This document shows, one piece after another, positions 1-8,208 of a stretch of 32,997 bases of DNA. Numbering within the stretch: position 1 is the first letter of the stretch; each line of letters begins with the position of its first letter. A program made the position numbers and the translations under genes. The notes beneath the pieces are model-generated. The model was given only the letters and a program-made list of their open reading frames with translations, made no database searches and was not told the DNA's origin. Origin of the DNA: Mariprofundaceae bacterium. GTDB taxonomy: Bacteria; Pseudomonadota; Zetaproteobacteria; Mariprofundales; Mariprofundaceae. The stretch spans positions 1-32,997 of the forward strand of contig JALVTX010000173.1 of the NCBI GenBank assembly GCA_027035825.1. The letters run 5' to 3'.

Positions 1-83
1 CCCCGCCAGGTGAACAGCGTCCAGGCGCTCCAGGCGCTCACCACGGCGAGCAGCGTCAGCGTCAGTCCAAGCCAGATGTTCAT
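1..83 (-). CDS. Small membrane protein, partial (runs off window edge)
   Basis: Minus-strand reading from 83 gives MNIWLGLTLTLLAVVSAWSAWTLFTWRG, a hydrophobic segment; its start overlaps the stop of the 80..340 gene (ATGA). Confidence 0.5.
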   Translation of the reverse strand, partial: MNIWLGLTLTLLAVVSAWSAWTLFTWR

Positions 84-340
84 GCCTGCCTCCCTTCGGG
101 CGCGATTCGGATGGTCGGGTTGCCGGCGGCGTCCCGGGCCACCCGCACGCGCCCGCGCAGGTCGCATCCGCCAGTCAACCGCCTGTAAATGGATGCCAGC
201 ATTCGCGCGCTGGCCCGGTTCGGAACGGTGGTGGGCGTCAGCGCGAGCCGCCCGTCGCGGCAGCTCGCGCACTCGCCGTCCACCAGGTGGTGATCCACCA
301 CCCCGCACAGGTCGCAGCGTCCGATCTTCTCCGTCGCCAT
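80..340 (-). CDS. Small Cys-rich (zinc-ribbon-like) early phage protein
   Basis: 86 aa with CDLC and CASC pairs; sits directly downstream of the MuB-like gene on the same strand. Confidence 0.6.
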   Translation of the reverse strand: MATEKIGRCDLCGVVDHHLVDGECASCRDGRLALTPTTVPNRASARMLASIYRRLTGGCDLRGRVRVARDAAGNPTIRIAPEGRQA

Positions 341-341
341 G

Positions 342-1583
342 TCACACCGCCTCGATGATCTCGGGCGTCACCATCGGCGCGCCGATCTGCGCCGCCTGGT
401 TCAGCGCCTTGGCCAGCAGGTTGTTGATGTAGAGGGGATAGACGGCGCTCCAGCCCTGGCGGGTGGTGAGCCTGGCCATCACGGCATCCACGCAGCCATC
501 GGCCAGCACCTCGTCCACCCGCTTGCCCACGCGCTCGAACTTCAGCCGGATGTAGCCGTCGCACTCGTCCCGGCCGAGCGGGTCCAGCGTCGCGATGAGG
601 CAGCGCAGGATCACCTCCCGCATCTCCGGATGTGTCTGGCGATTCAGCCGCGCGGCCAGCTCCTGCTGGCCCACCAGCACGATGCCCAGCACCTTGCGGT
701 AGCCGTCCTCGATCTCCCACAGCCGCTTGAGCTGCTTCATGGTCGGCACACTCAGATCGTGCGCCTCCTCGATGACCAGCACGTGCCGCATGCCGGCGCG
801 GCTGCTCTCCAGCAGCATGCGCTGCACCTGGCGCGCCTTGGCCTCGCGCGTGCGGCGGATGCGCGCATCCGGATCCATATCCATGATGATGGCGTCGAGG
901 ATGTGATCACTGGTCAGCTGCCCCTTATTGATTGTCTGCGGCAGCACCACGCGCACATCGCCCTCGGCGTTCAGGTCGGCGATGAGCTTCCGGCGCATGA
1001 TGGACTTGCCGGCTCCGCACTCGCCAACCACGGCCACGAAGCCGCCGTTGCGCGCCGCGTCCATCATCGCCGCGTGGGCGTAGGTGTGGCTCTGGCTCAT
1101 GAACACGTCCCGGTCGTCCTGCACGTCGTCCAGGAACGGGTTCCGGAACAGCTTGAAATGTTTCATCGTCGTGGGTGTCAGCATCTCGGCCTCCTTCAGG
1201 GTTTCGGAAATGGGGTCATCGGCGCGCCGGCGCTCGGCCTTGCGCAGCCGCTTGTGAATGGGAACCACCGTGCCCTCCGGCACGAACTCCCAGATCGTGG
1301 CGATCTCCGGCTCGGGCACGCCCCGCTCGCGCAGGAACGCTTCCACCTGGTCTCGGAAGTCCGGGCAGCGCGCCTCGGGGATCAGGCCCCGGTTGCAGCA
1401 CTGGTAGATGGATGCCCGGCTCACCGGGTCGCCATGCTTGTTGATGACGGCGCGGGCCAGCTCGGCGGCCTCGATGCCATGCTTGTGCAGGGTCAGCTTC
1501 AGGCGAATCGGCATCAGTCGATCCCCCAGGTTCGTCCAGGAGATGCCTCCCGGGTGAACGGATGGCTTGCGTTGTGGGTGCAT
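342..1583 (-). CDS. MuB-like / ExeA-type AAA+ ATPase transposition protein
   Basis: Walker A-like GECGAGKS, Walker B-like VLVIEEAH, FRNPFLDDV ExeA-like start of the ATPase domain; adjacent to DDE transposase. Confidence 0.88.
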   Translation of the reverse strand: MHPQRKPSVHPGGISWTNLGDRLMPIRLKLTLHKHGIEAAELARAVINKHGDPVSRASIYQCCNRGLIPEARCPDFRDQVEAFLRERGVPEPEIATIWEFVPEGTVVPIHKRLRKAERRRADDPISETLKEAEMLTPTTMKHFKLFRNPFLDDVQDDRDVFMSQSHTYAHAAMMDAARNGGFVAVVGECGAGKSIMRRKLIADLNAEGDVRVVLPQTINKGQLTSDHILDAIIMDMDPDARIRRTREAKARQVQRMLLESSRAGMRHVLVIEEAHDLSVPTMKQLKRLWEIEDGYRKVLGIVLVGQQELAARLNRQTHPEMREVILRCLIATLDPLGRDECDGYIRLKFERVGKRVDEVLADGCVDAVMARLTTRQGWSAVYPLYINNLLAKALNQAAQIGAPMVTPEIIEAV

Positions 1584-1602
1584 TGCATACGTCCTCCTTT
1601 GT

Positions 1603-3330
1603 TCAGACCGCGCGCAGGCGGTCCTTGGTCACGCGCCGGTTCACCCAGGCCTCGATCTCGGCCTCGGTCATGCCGTTCGCGTATTCGGTTCTGATTTTTT
1701 GGTTCTCTTCGGTCGCCAGCGGCCGGCCCAGGCGCTGGGCGATGCGGATCAGCGCCTTCGTGATGGGGATCGGCGCGGCCTCGGCCGGCGCCGCCGCGAT
1801 CGGCAGCTCGGTGCCCGGCCGGTTCATGTAGGCCGGCGGGGTGTATTCCTTCGCAGCCTTGAAAGCATCGACGCCGGCAAAGGGCTTGTCGCGGCGCTTG
1901 CGGGCATTTTCAGCCTCGCGGTCGCTATCGGCGCCGTAGGCCATGCGGGTGAATTCGCGGGCGTGACGCATCGCATCCGTATGGGGCGCTTGTGCCCACT
2001 CCTCGCCGATGGGGATGGCGTCGGCGGCAAACCCGCCCTGGATTCCGGGCAGGCGCTCCACGGCGCGCACCTCGATCCACGGCTCGTCCGGAGATACCCG
2101 AACCTGTACGACATCATCGGCAAACACGTTGCGCCGCACCTCGACTTTCATGCGCGTATGCACGCCAGGAACTACGTCATACAAGCGGTATTGCTTGCCC
2201 TCGAATCGGATGGAGTAGTCGCCGCGAACGGGCGTCTTGCGAGACTTCCGATTGGCTAGGTCGAGCAACTGCCGGTGCGTCGCCCGGATTTCCCTCAGAT
2301 CTTCCTTGCGGATGGTCTGCCACAGCCCAAACCGGGTCATGCCGGTGCGTTCCAGGATGCGTTCGGAGTTGAGCTTGATGCATTCAAGCTCGGCCAGCTC
2401 GTTCAGCTCCTCGATGGTGCGTGCTGGACTGACGCGCAACTTGGACTCAATCCGCGTTTCGATGATCCTCTGGGTGGCCTCGACCTGGCCATTGGCATTC
2501 GCCTTGCCGGCCCTGTGATCCTCGATCCTCACGCCCAAGGCGTCGCAGAATTCCAGGAACCCCTGATCCCGGTGGGCGCCGGCCTTGTCCACCATCAGGA
2601 TTTTCGGAACGCCGTGGAACGGGTTGCCGTTGTCCTTCCGTCGCCAGGCGTGGGCCAGGAAATCGATGGCCATGCGCGCGCTTTCGCCCGGCTCGTAGTA
2701 ATACCTCAGGTAAATCGTGCCAGAGAAATGATCAGTGAGCACGGCACGGATCAGCTTTGGCTTGCCCCGTTCCACCGCGTCGGCCAGTTGATCCGGCTTG
2801 TTCTTGTAAGCGCCGCGAACCATGTCGCGCTCTCCAAGACCCTTTCGATCCAGGTACCATTGAATGCCAACGGAATAGTCGAGCTGATGTGTATGATTTG
2901 GGTGCGACGATTTGAGATTGACATGCGGCTCCTGGGCCAGCAGGGCGCGCTTGTCGGCCTGCATCCTGCGCAGGTGCCGGTTCAGTGTCGAAGGCTTGAG
3001 CACACCCCTCGGGATGAGGCCATTGGCCTCGGCAATTTCGATGGCGACATCGGCTGGCATCACGATGCGCCCGGTCATCCGATGGCTGGTGAACATCAAC
3101 GCAGCCACACGCTTGATGTCATCCTCTGTGATACCATCCAGGCGAATGCGCCCGGCATCTTCGCGGCGCTTGCGGCCTGTCTTGTAAAGCCCCTCCTTTT
3201 TCAGCCAGCGATACAGCGTCGGAACGCTGATGCCAAGCCGCTCGGCAAAATGCCGGGCGATCTCGCCACGCTCCCGGTAGGGCGTGAATTCCAGGGCTCG
3301 CGCGGCCTCGGCCAGTATCTCCTCGCGCAT
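1603..3330 (-). CDS. Mu-type DDE transposase (MuA/TnpA-like)
   Basis: N-terminal HTH (ISVPTLYRWLKKEG), rve-like core with LDYSVG, ILMVDKAGAH and NGQVEATQR as candidate D, D, E positions, Mu-type C-terminal beta domain. Confidence 0.9.
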   Translation of the reverse strand: MREEILAEAARALEFTPYRERGEIARHFAERLGISVPTLYRWLKKEGLYKTGRKRREDAGRIRLDGITEDDIKRVAALMFTSHRMTGRIVMPADVAIEIAEANGLIPRGVLKPSTLNRHLRRMQADKRALLAQEPHVNLKSSHPNHTHQLDYSVGIQWYLDRKGLGERDMVRGAYKNKPDQLADAVERGKPKLIRAVLTDHFSGTIYLRYYYEPGESARMAIDFLAHAWRRKDNGNPFHGVPKILMVDKAGAHRDQGFLEFCDALGVRIEDHRAGKANANGQVEATQRIIETRIESKLRVSPARTIEELNELAELECIKLNSERILERTGMTRFGLWQTIRKEDLREIRATHRQLLDLANRKSRKTPVRGDYSIRFEGKQYRLYDVVPGVHTRMKVEVRRNVFADDVVQVRVSPDEPWIEVRAVERLPGIQGGFAADAIPIGEEWAQAPHTDAMRHAREFTRMAYGADSDREAENARKRRDKPFAGVDAFKAAKEYTPPAYMNRPGTELPIAAAPAEAAPIPITKALIRIAQRLGRPLATEENQKIRTEYANGMTEAEIEAWVNRRVTKDRLRAV

Positions 3331-4250
3331 TACTGGATGTCCGTCGGCGCGCCCGGCAATGCCGCCAGATCGATTTCCGCGTCAGAAGCCATCGAGGCCA
3401 TCGTCTGCGCGAACTGGTGCTCTTGGCCCGTGGCATACACGGCCGAAAGCATCATGGCCACTTCGTCGCGCAAGGTCTCCACGGCGGCGCGCAGCGCGAA
3501 CCATTCCGCGCGCTCCACGCCGTCCCGGCGCTCCATGTCCATGATGCGGGCCTTGAGCTGCATCATGCCGGCCACGGCATCCAGCTTCTCGCGCTCGATC
3601 TCGGCCAGAACGCCTGGCGTCGCCACCTCCGGAACACCGCCCTTCAGCCGCTCCAGCTCGGTGGCCAGGTCGTCGATGTGCTGGTTCTTCTCGGCCAGCA
3701 GCTTTTCCTTCACCTCCACGTCGGCTTCCATCTTCCGGAGCCGCTCGCGCAGGTCGCGGGCGGTCATCCGCTCGGCCTCGTCCAGCGTCAGCCCCAGCAC
3801 GTCCTCGCCGGCCTCCAGCTTGTCCAGCGATTCGTCGTCCAGCATTTCGGCGATGGCGTAGAGCTTGCTCCGGCCCAGCTTCAGCAGCCGATCGGAGCGA
3901 TCCGAAAACTTGCGCGCGGCAAGCATCAGGCGCTGTGCGGTTCGCGCCGGGATGCCACGCTCGCTCAGGCCCTCCTCGAACTCGCCATGCGGCAGGCTTT
4001 CCTTGAGCTTGATGAACGCGCGGCCCACTTCGATCATCGAGACGCATGCCTGCGTCATCGCGTGCTCGGCGAGCATCCACAGCGCCTTCGGATCGTCCGG
4101 CAGGTCTCCGGTCAGCCGGTCGAGCAACGCTCCACGAGCAGCGTCCTGTATCCGCTCTGCATCAGCCCTGGCAACGATGTCCTCGGCCTGCCCGGCGATG
4201 CGCTCGGCGTCGGCTTGTTCAATCGGGTCGATGTCCTTGATGTTGCTCAT
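3330..4250 (-). CDS. DUF3102-like phage protein
   Basis: 306 aa; 'MIEVGRAFIKLKESLPHGEFEEGLSERGIPARTAQRLMLAARKF' is typical of DUF3102; overlaps the transposase start. Confidence 0.7.
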   Translation of the reverse strand: MSNIKDIDPIEQADAERIAGQAEDIVARADAERIQDAARGALLDRLTGDLPDDPKALWMLAEHAMTQACVSMIEVGRAFIKLKESLPHGEFEEGLSERGIPARTAQRLMLAARKFSDRSDRLLKLGRSKLYAIAEMLDDESLDKLEAGEDVLGLTLDEAERMTARDLRERLRKMEADVEVKEKLLAEKNQHIDDLATELERLKGGVPEVATPGVLAEIEREKLDAVAGMMQLKARIMDMERRDGVERAEWFALRAAVETLRDEVAMMLSAVYATGQEHQFAQTMASMASDAEIDLAALPGAPTDIQ

Positions 4251-4618
4251 CAGTAGATGCTCCTCGTGTAGTTGGTTGCCTGGTCGTCAAACTTGCTGCG
4301 CGCGCGTTGGATGCCGTGCTGCACGGCGACGGCGATGTTGGTGATGCGTCGGGGCGCCAGCCGGTAGAGCCCGTCCGGCGTCTTCTCCACCCAGCCGGCG
4401 GCGATGCCGTTGCGGAGAAACCGCGTGGCCTCTGGCGCGGAAATCCCCAGCGCCCGGGCAATCTCGCTATTGCGCAGCGGCTCGAATTCGTGCCCGGCCA
4501 GCAGCTCGATGAGCTGGCAGAAGCGCAGAATCTGCCGGGATGGTCTGGCAGTATTGCCGCCATCCACGTTCACGGAGGCATCCACCATGTCTGATACTTC
4601 TTGCCGGCTTGTGCTCAT
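4250..4618 (-). CDS. IclR/MarR-type winged HTH phage regulator
   Basis: HTH segment NSEIARALGISAPEATRFLRNGIAAGWVEKTPDGLYRLAP; ATG at 4618 preceded by GGAGGAGG and overlapping the upstream stop. Confidence 0.65.
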   Translation of the reverse strand: MSTSRQEVSDMVDASVNVDGGNTARPSRQILRFCQLIELLAGHEFEPLRNSEIARALGISAPEATRFLRNGIAAGWVEKTPDGLYRLAPRRITNIAVAVQHGIQRARSKFDDQATNYTRSIY

Positions 4619-4872
4619 TTCCCTCCTCCTTTCGATCGACAGTCCGCCCGATCTCGTGCAGAAATTGCAGACGACTCTTTCCACCCTTGAAAAATGCGGC
4701 GTCGCAACCTCCGAAGAATTCGAAGAGGCCAGAGACCTGCTCGCCGGTGTTGCTCGCGCTCAAATGGTGATTCGTTCGAGCTGAACAGCGGCTTCAAAGC
4801 GTCCGCGATCCGCTCCATCTGTTCCCGGCTCAGGCTGCTTGAATCGACGGATCGGATTTTGAGTTCAATCAC
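4615..4872 (-). CDS. Hypothetical early protein (85 aa)
   Basis: GTG start overlaps the upstream stop (GTGA, 4869-4872) and its stop overlaps the downstream ATG (ATGA, 4615-4618), consistent with a translationally coupled operon. Confidence 0.5.
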   Translation of the reverse strand: MIELKIRSVDSSSLSREQMERIADALKPLFSSNESPFEREQHRRAGLWPLRILRRLRRRIFQGWKESSAISARDRADCRSKGGGK

Positions 4873-5327
4873 AACCCCAGCTCCTCCTGTTTCGTTCCGT
4901 GGTCCACGGCGCGCCGTCCGCGCGCCAGCATGCCGATGGCCTCGTCAATGGCCTTGCGCGCGGCGCCCGCGTCCAGTTCGCCGTCGAAGAATTTCGTCAG
5001 CGCCGCCACCGCCTCGGCCTGCGCCTTCTGAAGTCGCGCCAGCTCGTCCGGCTTCATCCGCCCCACGCGCTTCGGGATCTTGTAGAGCGCGAAGCCGCAG
5101 CGGCTTGCGATGTGGTGTAGTGGGCCAAAATCGTTCTGCGCCAACATGGCAGGAATAAGACGGGTAACCGGAAAATTGGCGTCATCACAAGGATTGGCCG
5201 CCCTATAGAGGCTGGATTGCGACCAGCCCAAGCGGTCAGCCAATTCAGTGATCTTGAGATCACCGCAAAGCACCAGGCGGTGGATCGCTTCCTGGAGCGT
5301 GGCCGGGGTGGACTTTCTCACCGCCAT
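4869..5327 (-). CDS. Phage CII-like regulatory protein
   Basis: N-terminal HTH (KITELADRLGWSQSSLYRAANP) and overall architecture of the phage regulatory CII family. Confidence 0.65.
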   Translation of the reverse strand: MAVRKSTPATLQEAIHRLVLCGDLKITELADRLGWSQSSLYRAANPCDDANFPVTRLIPAMLAQNDFGPLHHIASRCGFALYKIPKRVGRMKPDELARLQKAQAEAVAALTKFFDGELDAGAARKAIDEAIGMLARGRRAVDHGTKQEELGL

Positions 5328-5410
5328 TCCACCCCTCCCGCGAGGGCCGCGTGGAAACGCGCCTTGTTATTGTAATTGCAACGCGGTTGCGCCATGCCTA
5401 AGCTGTCGGC

Positions 5411-6013
5411 ATGGAGATCAAGCCATTCGTTGATTCGGTTGGTCTGCGATGCTTTCGCACCGAGATGTGCGGAGTGCATGTGCTCCCTGCCGTGCCCGAG
5501 ACTTGGACGTGCCCCGATTGCGGGTTTCATGCGGAGCTTGGGCCATTGGCGGCCGCCGCGCGGCAAATCACACTCGGCATCCACGCGGCCGCCGCTGTCG
5601 GCATCGATGCGCGCGGCATGGGGCTGGAGGATTTCGAGGGCGCGAAAAACCATCATGTGCTTGCCGCCATGCAGGGGCCGATGTCCGCGTGGGATGCGCC
5701 AGACACACGTATCACCAGATTGTCGAGCCGCTGGGAGAAAATGGATGCATGGCTGCAAGAGCGCGAACCCCTGCCGACTGATTGCGACGGACGCCATCTC
5801 TTCTCGGATCCCTTCACGCATCCGCTGCGGCCACTACTCGGCGAAGAATCTCCGGCACTGGTGCATCTGGCGCCGATCTGCGCTGGTCTGCGTACATGGA
5901 ATACAGCCGTGACATGGGCGAAGTCCAACGGGATCCTTGCATGGCCGGTGCTTGACGATCCTGTTCTAGCCGCTCTGTGGCGGTCAGAACCAGAGAGCGC
6001 GTCTCATGCGTGA
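5411..6013 (+). CDS. Hypothetical protein with a CPDCG zinc-knuckle-like motif
   Basis: 200 aa ORF with coding-like codon usage; overlaps the end of the opposite-strand gene 5814..6212. Confidence 0.5.
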   Translation: MEIKPFVDSVGLRCFRTEMCGVHVLPAVPETWTCPDCGFHAELGPLAAAARQITLGIHAAAAVGIDARGMGLEDFEGAKNHHVLAAMQGPMSAWDAPDTRITRLSSRWEKMDAWLQEREPLPTDCDGRHLFSDPFTHPLRPLLGEESPALVHLAPICAGLRTWNTAVTWAKSNGILAWPVLDDPVLAALWRSEPESASHA

Positions 6014-6212
6014 ATGCGTCTTTCAGGATGTCCTGCGCGCTTTTGTGGCCGCGCCCCTTGCGGAAGTATTCCTCGAACGTGACGAGCCAGTGCCGGAAGC
6101 ATTGGTCGGGCGTCATCAGCATGGCCTTCCCGGGATGGTCAGCCTTCCAGTGCTCAACTTGCCGATCGATGGCGCGAACCATCGCGGGCGTGATGAGATG
6201 TCGAATGCTCAT
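5814..6212 (-). CDS. Hypothetical early protein (132 aa)
   Basis: MSIRHLITPAMVRAIDRQVEHWKADHPGKAML..., preceded by a GGAGG ribosome binding site (GGAGGAGCACCCATG on the minus strand). Confidence 0.65.
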   Translation of the reverse strand: MSIRHLITPAMVRAIDRQVEHWKADHPGKAMLMTPDQCFRHWLVTFEEYFRKGRGHKSAQDILKDAFTHETRSLVLTATERLEQDRQAPAMQGSRWTSPMSRLYSMYADQRRSAPDAPVPEILRRVVAAADA

Positions 6213-6237
6213 GGGTGCTCCTCCTTGGGGGTGGGAT

Positions 6238-6723
6238 GTGCCTGTTGATTTGCTTGGGCGCTTTGTCGAACAGGCGACGGGAAGGTCGCTTGACGACCTC
6301 AGACCGGTTCCGGTGTCTCCAGATGAATGCATGGAAATCCTCTGGCCATTGAACGACGTGTTCCGCGCACACCTGAAAGCATTTGAATCCCTGCCATATG
6401 ACCCGGCGAAGGAAGTGCAGGCCGACTTCGCCATCGAGCGTTTCGCGCTCGGCGATGGCGCGCGGGAATGGGAAGACCTGCCACCGGAGGTGTGGCGCGT
6501 GCTGTATGAGCGGCACAAGCAATTCCTGATGCTTGCCAGCGCCTTCAAGGCGCGCGGCGAACCGGTCATTTGCTCGCTCCCGGATGCGCTGCCCGAGGAT
6601 GCCAGGCTGCCCGCGCTAATGATTTTCGGGCTGTATCGAATGCAGCTCCCGTTTCCACCAGGCGGTCGATCTCCCGGCCCAGACGCCGGATCACGGGGGT
6701 CGGCGTCTGGCGGGCAACCATGA
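6238..6723 (+). CDS. Hypothetical protein
   Basis: Coding-like segment VPVDLLGRFVEQATGRSLDDLRP...YRMQLPFPPGG inside ORF 5977..6723; GTG start proposed because the upstream part is antisense to 5814..6212. Confidence 0.55.
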   Translation: MPVDLLGRFVEQATGRSLDDLRPVPVSPDECMEILWPLNDVFRAHLKAFESLPYDPAKEVQADFAIERFALGDGAREWEDLPPEVWRVLYERHKQFLMLASAFKARGEPVICSLPDALPEDARLPALMIFGLYRMQLPFPPGGRSPGPDAGSRGSASGGQP

Positions 6724-6766
6724 GAGCGCGCCGATGATGACGATGGATAAGGTCCGCCCAACTCAC
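6566..6766 (-). CDS. Hypothetical small early protein
   Basis: GTG start overlaps stop of the Ner-like gene (GTGA); 66 aa; overlaps the 3' end of 6238..6723 on the opposite strand. Confidence 0.4.
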   Translation of the reverse strand: MSWADLIHRHHRRALMVARQTPTPVIRRLGREIDRLVETGAAFDTARKSLARAAWHPRAAHPGASK

Positions 6767-7035
6767 AGCTTGAACCCCGCGCGCTTCACGATGCGCCCGC
6801 TGGCCCGGCGGTATATCTCATCCGGCCAGATGGCCTCCACGTCCCGCCCCAGCGCCTTGGCCACCGCCTCGCGGATGCGACGGGTGGTGCGGCGGCCGTT
6901 GATGACATGGCTCACGAGATCCCGGCTGCAACCAATCACCTCCGCGATCTCGGCCTGCGAGATGCCGCGCAAGAGCAGGGCGGCCTTGATCTCCGCCGGG
7001 GTCATGCCTCTTTTTTTGTCGCCGTTTGTCAACAT
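6763..7035 (-). CDS. Ner/Nlp-like HTH regulator, copy 1
   Basis: TPAEIKAALLLRGISQAEIAEVIGCSRDLVSHVINGRRTTRRIREAVAKALG...IWPDEIYRR; typical Mu Ner/Nlp-like HTH; start chosen at MLTNGDKKRG (ORF is open to 7101). Confidence 0.75.
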   Translation of the reverse strand: MLTNGDKKRGMTPAEIKAALLLRGISQAEIAEVIGCSRDLVSHVINGRRTTRRIREAVAKALGRDVEAIWPDEIYRRASGRIVKRAGFKL

Positions 7036-7096
7036 GACGCGAACATTAGTTGCCATTCGGAAACATGTCAAGAGGGGTTGTTGACGTATGTCAACA
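7027..7096. promoter_or_regulatory. Candidate operator region between Ner-like gene and XRE repressor
   Basis: Palindrome TGTTGAC-GTAT-GTCAACA (7079-7096) plus TGTCAA half-sites beginning at 7027, 7067 and 7089; overlaps the start codons of both divergent genes. Confidence 0.6.
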
Positions 7097-7426
7097 GGCA
7101 AGCGTCTGCGGGAAGAACGCCGCCGCTTGGGTTATAGCCAAGCCGATTTTGCCGAGGTCGCCGGGGTGAGCCGGGCGGCTCAGATCAAATACGAGAAGGG
7201 CGAGCGGCACCCGGATGCGCGCTACCTGGCCGCAATCGCCGAAGCCGGCGCGGACGTGCTCTATATCCTCACCGGCGAGCGCGCGCCGGCGCCCGCGCTG
7301 TCGCGCGAGGAGGCTGCGCTGCTAGATAACTACCGCCACGCCCCGCCAGAGGGCAAGCAAGCCCTTCAGACAATGGGGACTGCGCTGGCGAAACAGAAGA
7401 ACGAAAAGCGTCATGGCTCTGCCTGA
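7088..7426 (+). CDS. XRE-family phage repressor
   Basis: GKRLREERRRLGYSQADFAEVAGVSRAAQIKYEKGERHPDARYLAAIAEAGADVLYILTG; divergent to the Ner-like gene. Confidence 0.8.
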   Translation: MSTGKRLREERRRLGYSQADFAEVAGVSRAAQIKYEKGERHPDARYLAAIAEAGADVLYILTGERAPAPALSREEAALLDNYRHAPPEGKQALQTMGTALAKQKNEKRHGSA

Positions 7427-7778
7427 ACAAAAGCGTGAATCCCTGCCGCTGCCTTCGCAAGCTGAGCTGGAGGCATCTGTCCGAAGACATATTGAGGAAT
7501 ATCGGCGACTTGTGATTCTGAAGGTTCTGCTGGTCTCGCCTACTTACTGTGTCTCTGAGGATGTACTAGCCGATGTCTTGGCAGACGCTGGAGTCGGCGC
7601 ATCATTTGATCGCGTTCGCGCTGACTTGGCGTGGCTGGAAGAACAAGGGTTGGTCACAATCAAAAGCAATGATGAGGACTTTGGAGCTGGGAATCCTGTG
7701 AAGCTGACGCGGCGAGGAGTTGATGTGGCTAGAGGGCTCGCCATAGTTCCTGGTATCGCAAGGCCAAACCCGAATTGA
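7413..7778 (+). CDS. Small winged-helix-like phage protein, paralogous to 11918..12214
   Basis: Shares RRL..L......P.Y..S..VL...LA..G....D.VRADL.WL....LVT...RGVDV..G....G..RP.P with 11918..12214 (VpaChn25_0724-like). Confidence 0.65.
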   Translation: MALPEQKRESLPLPSQAELEASVRRHIEEYRRLVILKVLLVSPTYCVSEDVLADVLADAGVGASFDRVRADLAWLEEQGLVTIKSNDEDFGAGNPVKLTRRGVDVARGLAIVPGIARPNPN

Positions 7779-7812
7779 TATGCTGCATCTGCTACACGCT
7801 CATGCAAATATC

Positions 7813-8070
7813 CTAGCGGAATCCTGGCCGCGGCTCCGGTTTCCTGATTCGCCCGGAGGGTCGGCGGTAAGCTTCGTCCGGCCAGATGGATTCCGGCGGC
7901 ACGCCCAGCGCCGCCGCGATGGCCTCGCGCACCCGGCGGGTGTGCCGGCGACCGGCGATCACGTTGGCGACAACAGACCTGTCGCATCCGCACATGCGGG
8001 CGATGCTGGCTTGGGTAACCCCGCGCAGCAGCATCGCGGCCTTGATTTCCGCTGGCGTCAACCCATTCAT
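7813..8070 (-). CDS. Ner/Nlp-like HTH regulator, copy 2
   Basis: LTPAEIKAAMLLRGVTQASIARMCGCDRSVVANVIAGRRHTRRVREAIAAALGVPPESIWPDEAYRR; GGAGG upstream of ATG at 8070; alternative ATG at 8112. Confidence 0.75.
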   Translation of the reverse strand: MNGLTPAEIKAAMLLRGVTQASIARMCGCDRSVVANVIAGRRHTRRVREAIAAALGVPPESIWPDEAYRRPSGRIRKPEPRPGFR

Positions 8071-8102
8071 TCCGGCCTCCTCAAAAACGACAACATGGCG
8101 CT

Positions 8103-8156
8103 TTGTAAACATGATGACATTATGCGGGTGTGCGATATCTGTCAAGATGTTTACAA
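8103..8156. promoter_or_regulatory. Inverted-repeat operator candidate in the divergent intergenic region
   Basis: Arms TTGTAAACATGATGACA (8103-8119) and TGTCAAGATGTTTACAA (8140-8156): perfect outer 10 bp, 15 of 17 symmetric positions. Confidence 0.65.
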
Positions 8157-8208
8157 CGCCAATGTTCACCGTTTTTGGAGGTGTTGTGAATTGGGAGCAA
8201 GAACGGTC

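Noticed and set aside
339-1694. 451-aa plus-strand ORF opposite the MuB-like ATPase
   Set aside because: His/Leu-rich shadow; minus strand has Walker motifs.
2275-3861. 528-aa plus-strand ORF opposite the transposase
   Set aside because: Shadow ORF; the minus strand carries the DDE transposase and DUF3102-like protein.
4404-4784. Plus-strand ORF with a protein-like C-terminus (PPDLVQKLQTTLSTLEKCGVATSEEFEEARDLL)
   Set aside because: Opposite 4615..4872, which has overlapping start/stop coupling on both sides in the minus operon; kept only as a note because the segment does look somewhat protein-like.
5318-5821. 167-aa minus-strand ORF whose start overlaps the stop of 5814..6212
   Set aside because: Operon-like overlap is suggestive, but the sequence is His/Arg-rich and the plus-strand 5411..6013 has better coding character; not certain.
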